The notes under the pieces were generated by a model. The model had not been told where the DNA came from, made no database searches, and saw nothing but the letters and a program-made list of their open reading frames with translations. Shown in pieces: positions 58,541-64,000 of a stretch of DNA of 64,000 bases. Source of the stretch: Coccinella septempunctata (lineage: Eukaryota > Arthropoda > Insecta > Coleoptera > Coccinellidae); the NCBI RefSeq assembly GCF_907165205.1, contig NC_058189.1:59327315-59391314 (forward strand). The letters are read 5' to 3'. Within the stretch, counting starts at the first letter, position 1, and each line of letters starts with the position of its first letter. A program made the position numbers and the translations under genes.

Positions 58541-61070
58541 ATGCTCATACCTTGTCGGAAATGTTTACTCAGTTAACGAGAAATGTGGAACTATGGTTGA
58601 GTTCTTGAGAATTTTTTCGTTATATCTTTCCTTTTCCGCTTGAATATGTCCCTAAGTGGATTTTTCTGATGTGGAAAGTTAAAAATCATTAGAATTGAAT
58701 GATGCCGAAAAAGTATTCGAAAAATTAGTCTCAAAAATCGATAAGAGAAAGCTAGATAGTGATCTCTCAGAGGGACAGAGATAAATAAATGAAATTTTGC
58801 AGACCTATTTTGTATTTTTCAAATAGATGTACCTAGAATTCAATTCTACACCGATTTTCCTCAGCCAGAAAGGGGTGAAATCAGCAACCCTTTTTAATTT
58901 CCACCATATTTTTTCATTCGGGCTTATTGTGGGGTACTGAACCTATATCCGTATTTATTCCCATTAATCCGGGAACAGCCTGTATAATGATTATAAATTA
59001 TTGTTCTCGAAGAGAGTATTCGTCTGAAATTAATCTTTCGATAAAAATCTTTAACGTTCATATATGATACAAATAAGGCAATAAAAAAAAATTTGCCAAA
59101 TTCATCATAGGAATTACTTATGACAAAAAAAGGATTATATGAGGCATCATCCTACTCAGTGATTTACAAAAAAATGTAATATTAAACAAAAACATGATTT
59201 TGTAAATATTGAATTGAACTTAATGTCACTACCTTAAGAAAAACTAGAATGTAATTATTCAAATATGTATTTTCTGAAGACTCTACAGGTTGTTTACTTG
59301 CAAAATATCTCTGAAGAATATCAGTTGTTATCGTGGGAAGCAGAACTGCAAACTGAAAATAAAAATGAACTTGATGAAATTAAAATTAATGAATAAGTTA
59401 GGTACCTATTAATAAAACTCATACTCTTTCCAGGTTCTACCGGCTAAACCAGAAACCAGACTAATGAGGATCTGATTGAGGGTGGACTAAGACCATTAAA
59501 TTATTTTCAAATAAAACTTTTTAATTATTGTTGTTTCCTTTACATCCTTTCCACTACGAAAATTATATTTCTGTAATAAATCAATATTGGATGTATTAAT
59601 TCAATCTCTTATGCATCCTATTAATCCATAAATCAAATAACATGAAAAATTTCAAATTTTCATGAAAAATTTCGTTTTTATTCTTTCAATTCGAATTTCC
59701 CCATTAAAAGAAAGGCCAAATGGAGACCAGGGTTTTCATACCGATATTTGAGATTCTGAATTCAGGAAAGAAAAAATCGTATTGAATATTTCCTCATAAA
59801 AATAAATTCAAAACAAGCATCAACGTATGTCCTAGAATGCTACTCGCTAATGATAAACAACATGAGATTTACATTTGCCTTCAAATAGCTTTAATAATGG
59901 ATGCAACTATTCAAGTTTGATCGATTTAAACATTTGATGCAGACCAAGCAGTAGTATCTGTCAGCCTACTTCGCTTCATATTTTTTTTTGGGATAATTGA
60001 ACAATTACATATACAATAAATGCTTGTAAGTGAAGTTCAGGTTAAGATATTGAAGTTCAGGTATGGATATATAGGCGTTTGTGATATATGATAGCAAGAA
60101 AATTTACATATCGCATAACTTGACTTTTCCTCGACAAATAGAAATATCATGCAATCTACAAAAATTATAAATAGGTAGAAATACAATTTTTTTTTTATTG
60201 CCAACAAACTGCACCTATACCCAGAAATTTGGGATGGGAGTAAGGGTTGATCTGGCTGATGAAACTAATCCTCAATGCAAATATAAATATTAAATGGTCG
60301 ATTTAATTATTCTACCATATATGTGTATTCAGAAGATAGGGACATAAGACATAAGGCTATCGATTTTATATGGAATCTCATACCAACACACAGTTGGTAT
60401 CAATTTTTTGATCATTTTAAAGGTTATTGCAGGCTGGTTTTTTTAATCGATCTCGAAAATAGGTTTCGTGAATATGCAGCACAACAATTGAGATCCTTCT
60501 TCCGAATTTATCGTTTACCCGCATTAATATGTGCTCATTAGCCTGCCCTGAAGTTGATCACAAACATTATCGAAACGTTGGCAACCTGCAAAATTTTGTT
60601 TCATTGCATAAACCAAAATCTCAGTATTGAACCAATCTATTTAGTTATACATATTCATCACTTGCCTGTAAAGTATCGAACTGAAAAATGTCGTATTTGT
60701 AGAACTTCACCATTGCAAATACCATAAGCTATGTTTATAATTGTATCTGATATTCATCTAGACTTTTAATTCATCTCGACAAATCATGAATGTAATAGGG
60801 TATTTTTCTGAATTTTCTTGAAGTTACTTTTGAAGAAGAGGGATAATATGTAGGCAATAAAAATTGCTATATCTTGATAGATGATAATTTTATCGATTAT
60901 GGAAAAATAACCGATTTGACAGGCAGCTCCACAAAATCTATTGAAACGTTGTTAAATCATAGCCTATAAACGCCCCCATTTCCTGAATCCTCATGCCCTT
61001 TATATTCCATTTGTATATACAGGGTGTGAATGAATAGAGACGAAAAAATTGAAAGGGTGATTCCTAGTCA
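58541..61070. other. Intergenic, A/T-rich
   Basis: A repeat end (GGAACAGCCTGTATAATG) near 58972-58989 and another (ATACAGGGTGTGAATG) near 61018. A 72-codon frame at 60323 has no domain. No gene supported. Confidence 0.45.
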
Positions 61071-61100
61071 AAATATAGTATAGTATAGTATAGTATAATT
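61071..61100. repeat. (TAGTA)n microsatellite
   Basis: Four to five tandem copies of ATAGT/TAGTA, within A/T-rich DNA. Confidence 0.85.
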
Positions 61101-64000
61101 TTTTCATATAATTTCGAGAAACCTCTGCTTAGATATACATAGGTCCCTGAAGATGGCAACTGAGAAGCAATTTAAAATTTTCTTCCTAGAAAAACTGGAA
61201 TTTATATTTGTGAATTTTTTGATTATAACGAGGTAAAACCACCTATTTTTATATTTCAGTAATGTGAAGAATATTTAGTTACTTATTATCTATATACTCA
61301 ATAAAGACTTGCTTGAAATGAAGTAGTTTTTATTTAAATATTTCAACATAAGAAATAAATCTCATCAACATTTATATTGTTAAAAGTACTGAAAAGAAAA
61401 CCCAGCTATACGAAAAGAGTATAAAATATATTCAAACCAATCACATCCTTTAAACTCAAAATATAGTACATTTCAATTATTTTATCAACACTATCTCACT
61501 TTTATCGATAATAATATGTTAAATTCGTATTTTAAATATACCTAACCCTTATTGCCCTTGGATTCTAGAAATTTAATCACAGTTGCATTCACTCAAGCTA
61601 AGCAATTATTATCCCTAACGTTAATTAGTTTTCCCCTTCCACTTCAATTAGACCTTCGCCTCGGATGTTACAGCTAATTACTTTTACACCTTACATCCTT
61701 CAGATCAGCGCTAATTCATCGGATCGGTAAAATTTCACACCCCACACATATTTTTTCACAATGAAGTTGAAAAGTAACATTGTATATTAAGCTTTCTGTA
61801 AAATGGTTAATAAATATAATATAATAATAAAAATAATAATTTTTATCCCCTACGCGACCTCTATGAGCGAGGGTTGAAAGTTTATATTAAGGGTGATCCT
61901 GTACGATCTAATAAACAGGGAACATTATCAGATATCGAGGTGGAAAAAAGTTTTGATATCGCGCAACTACCCCTCAATCTACTATTGGAGGGGATGAGGG
62001 TTGGATCGGAATTCACCCTCGGCAGGGCTTACAGGCAACCCTAGATATTTCTCGGAACGTAATGCGAAATGGTAATCCCAATTGCAACTCGATAAATTAA
62101 AGTTTAGATTTCCATCGGAATCGGATAGATTAAAAATGGGATTTGTTTTCGTTTGATAGACGGTTCAGTAGTTACAACAAAAAAATTCAGGGGAAGTTTG
62201 GTTAAAAAAAGGATCTCTTCTGACTACTGGATATTATATTTTAGAAGTGCACTATAGGTTGAAGAAAAATTATCAACTACAATTTAATTTATCGACAAGA
62301 ATTGAAAAGGAATCCCCCTCTTCCTTTATATTGTGTAAAGAAATTTATATACCCCATCAATAAACATTGAAATTGAACAAATTATAAGAATAAACGTTTT
62401 TCTGAATTAAAATATTGTCTGCACATATAAATATCGCAAGGCTGGTTATAATTTTTTTCATTCAGATTAACAATTTATAGATACCTACCCCCAGGAAGTT
62501 CAAAACTCACTTGTCTATAAGTGTCATAAGCATAATTGTATTCCAATGGTCAAGTAAGTAAACTAGGAACTCAATTAATAGCAATGAATTGTTAACAAAA
62601 CATGGGAAAAAAATCGCTATTCACATGGAAAAATTTTGAGGGGCTGATTTTAAATTGTAGCGCATCCACCATGTTTGTTTTGAGTTATTGTAACCGATAA
62701 GAGTATTCGTCCAAAATAAACTACTCCAGATATAAACTAAAAAGAGATAAAAGATAAAATTGAAGATTTGAAATAAAATGCAAACAGCAACGGCCTCTAA
62801 TATTCAAAACTTTGAGAGGGATGTTATAAGAGCTTTTTGTGTCTGAAAAACAACAAATGATGGAAATTGAAATTTAATAACTGACTTTATAAATCACTTG
62901 TGATTTAGATGTTTTAAATCTGTGTAAATATGAGAGTGTATATTTTTTTCGTGTACATTTTGATACATTTATTGTCATTGGGAACAATAAACCTAAAATG
63001 ACCAAAAAAAAAACGGGTGGATATGCAAATCGATGGTCGTAATTCAGAATTCGGAAACCAGCGGACAAATCCGCCATTTTCCACGATTAAATTCACCGCA
63101 CACAAAGACCATATTAGTGATTTATTTTATAGGCAGGGGTGTTGATATTACGGCCCTAACGAAATGATGTCCGTAATTTCTTTGAGGTATGCTTTAGTCA
63201 CGTTCGTGACGGCAGAAGTCGTAAACTCTCTATAAAACGACTTCGATATAGCTGATTGTGTGAGACCCAGGACCGTTTTTGGGCCTACTTAATTTGCTGG
63301 CGATATCTACTGTCTGATTTCTCTGAGCGACCCCTATTCTAGAAGGAATGGTAGCCTGCTAGAACTCGATACGAATGTTTTTAGCAAATTCAAACATATT
63401 TCATCGGACATGAAGAGAGGAATGGGAAAAAAACACAGGCATGAAACCCTACGGATTGACAATAATAATTTATTGATCCTTCAAGACGTATTATAATGAA
63501 TAAGTAAGATGAAAAAATATAATATAAAATACCAAGGTTAAATAACAAAAAAAAATTATTATATCGTAAAAACATACTACTATACTATTTTATAGATAAT
63601 GACATATAGAAAGATAGATACTACAAAGAGATTCACTGAGATCGATAAAATTTCGAGATTTATTACTAGAAGTTACTATCTCTTTCAGAATATATGTATC
63701 ACATTTTAATCTACGACGATTTTTCTGGCAGATACGCGTGTCAAAAAGTGAGAAAAGAGTGGCACTTCTAGAACTTGAGGGAAATATTTTCTTGCATATC
63801 GATTATATCGAAAAGTGTTTTTATTTTCCTCTTCAAATAATAATAAGTTTGAGTGTAGCTTCCTTTCAAACATATAGCTCATATTACAATTTCAAAAGAT
63901 ATACTCATTTTATATTAACAAACATCTCACAGAATTTCAAATATAAAATCGCTGCTGGAACCGCCACTGAAAGAGAATAAATAACAATAAGAGCCGAAAA
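61101..64000. other. Intergenic, A/T-rich, to the window end
   Basis: Segments at 61640-61740, 61850-62040 and 63130-63350 are less A/T-rich and might be retained non-coding DNA. An ATGCAAAT at about 63024. The final open frame (63738-63980) has no recognisable domain. Confidence 0.45.

Noticed and set aside
60323..60541. 72-codon frame with fairly complex composition
   Set aside because: No recognised motif, and no neighbouring exon-like segments that I could connect.

Overview
The window looks like gene-poor nuclear DNA from an insect, possibly a beetle (the order is a guess). The evidence is the strong A/T richness, three mariner transposase relics, remnants of insect-type non-LTR retrotransposons (LINEs), and a dense population of short inverted-repeat DNA transposons (MITEs). 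I find no convincing host protein-coding gene, no tRNA or rRNA, and nothing bacterial. It is best read as an intergenic region or a very large intron.

The dominant component is one repeat, called family A here. It is about 0.65 kb long with terminal inverted repeats (TIRs) of about 115 bp, and its ends read TACAGGGTGAGTCTTTGACT. It appears 13 to 15 times in both orientations (1-261, 11844, 12549, 14469, 19464, 23174, 29884, 32640, 39371, 42370, 42504, 43455, 45963, 48945, 53898), about 8 kb or 12 percent of the window. It has no coding capacity.

Other elements lie between or inside these copies. There are two copies of a foldback-like element whose inverted ends are built from tandem 30-bp units, each nearly palindromic (7192-8391, with an exact 8-bp target duplication; and 38117-38960, truncated). 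There is a 766-bp palindrome with arms of about 332 bp (27459-28224). A 2.7-kb element with CCCAGGAAAC ends has a 5-bp duplication (54742-57448). Two 244-bp MITEs sit 17 bp apart inside an older hairpin (9607-10270). Further MITEs are at 288, 12602, 12923, 33659, 37281, 48102, 51155 and 52270. Mariner copies are at 6075, 19776 and 35476, all inactivated. LINE fragments are at 2361-3150 (reverse transcriptase, minus strand), 17420-18480 (RNase H and zinc knuckle, plus strand) and 24700-25158 (C-terminal tail, plus strand). Nesting gives a relative history: mariner copy 2 and a 345-bp element lie inside one family A copy, and another family A copy holds an element that itself holds a smaller MITE.

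Between the repeats lie more G/C-rich, apparently single-copy islands (about 10.35-10.88, 13.68-14.29, 16.5-17.3, 34.1-34.66, 36.74-37.2, 41.44-41.85, 44.7-45.15, 47.34-47.9 and 58.06-58.5 kb). Their contrast with the surroundings suggests retained non-coding, perhaps regulatory, sequence. The one at 10.4-10.65 kb holds three octamer motifs. The last 6 kb is plain A/T-rich DNA in which I recognise almost nothing. 'Family A', 'X' and 'Y' are labels made up for this report, not database names.
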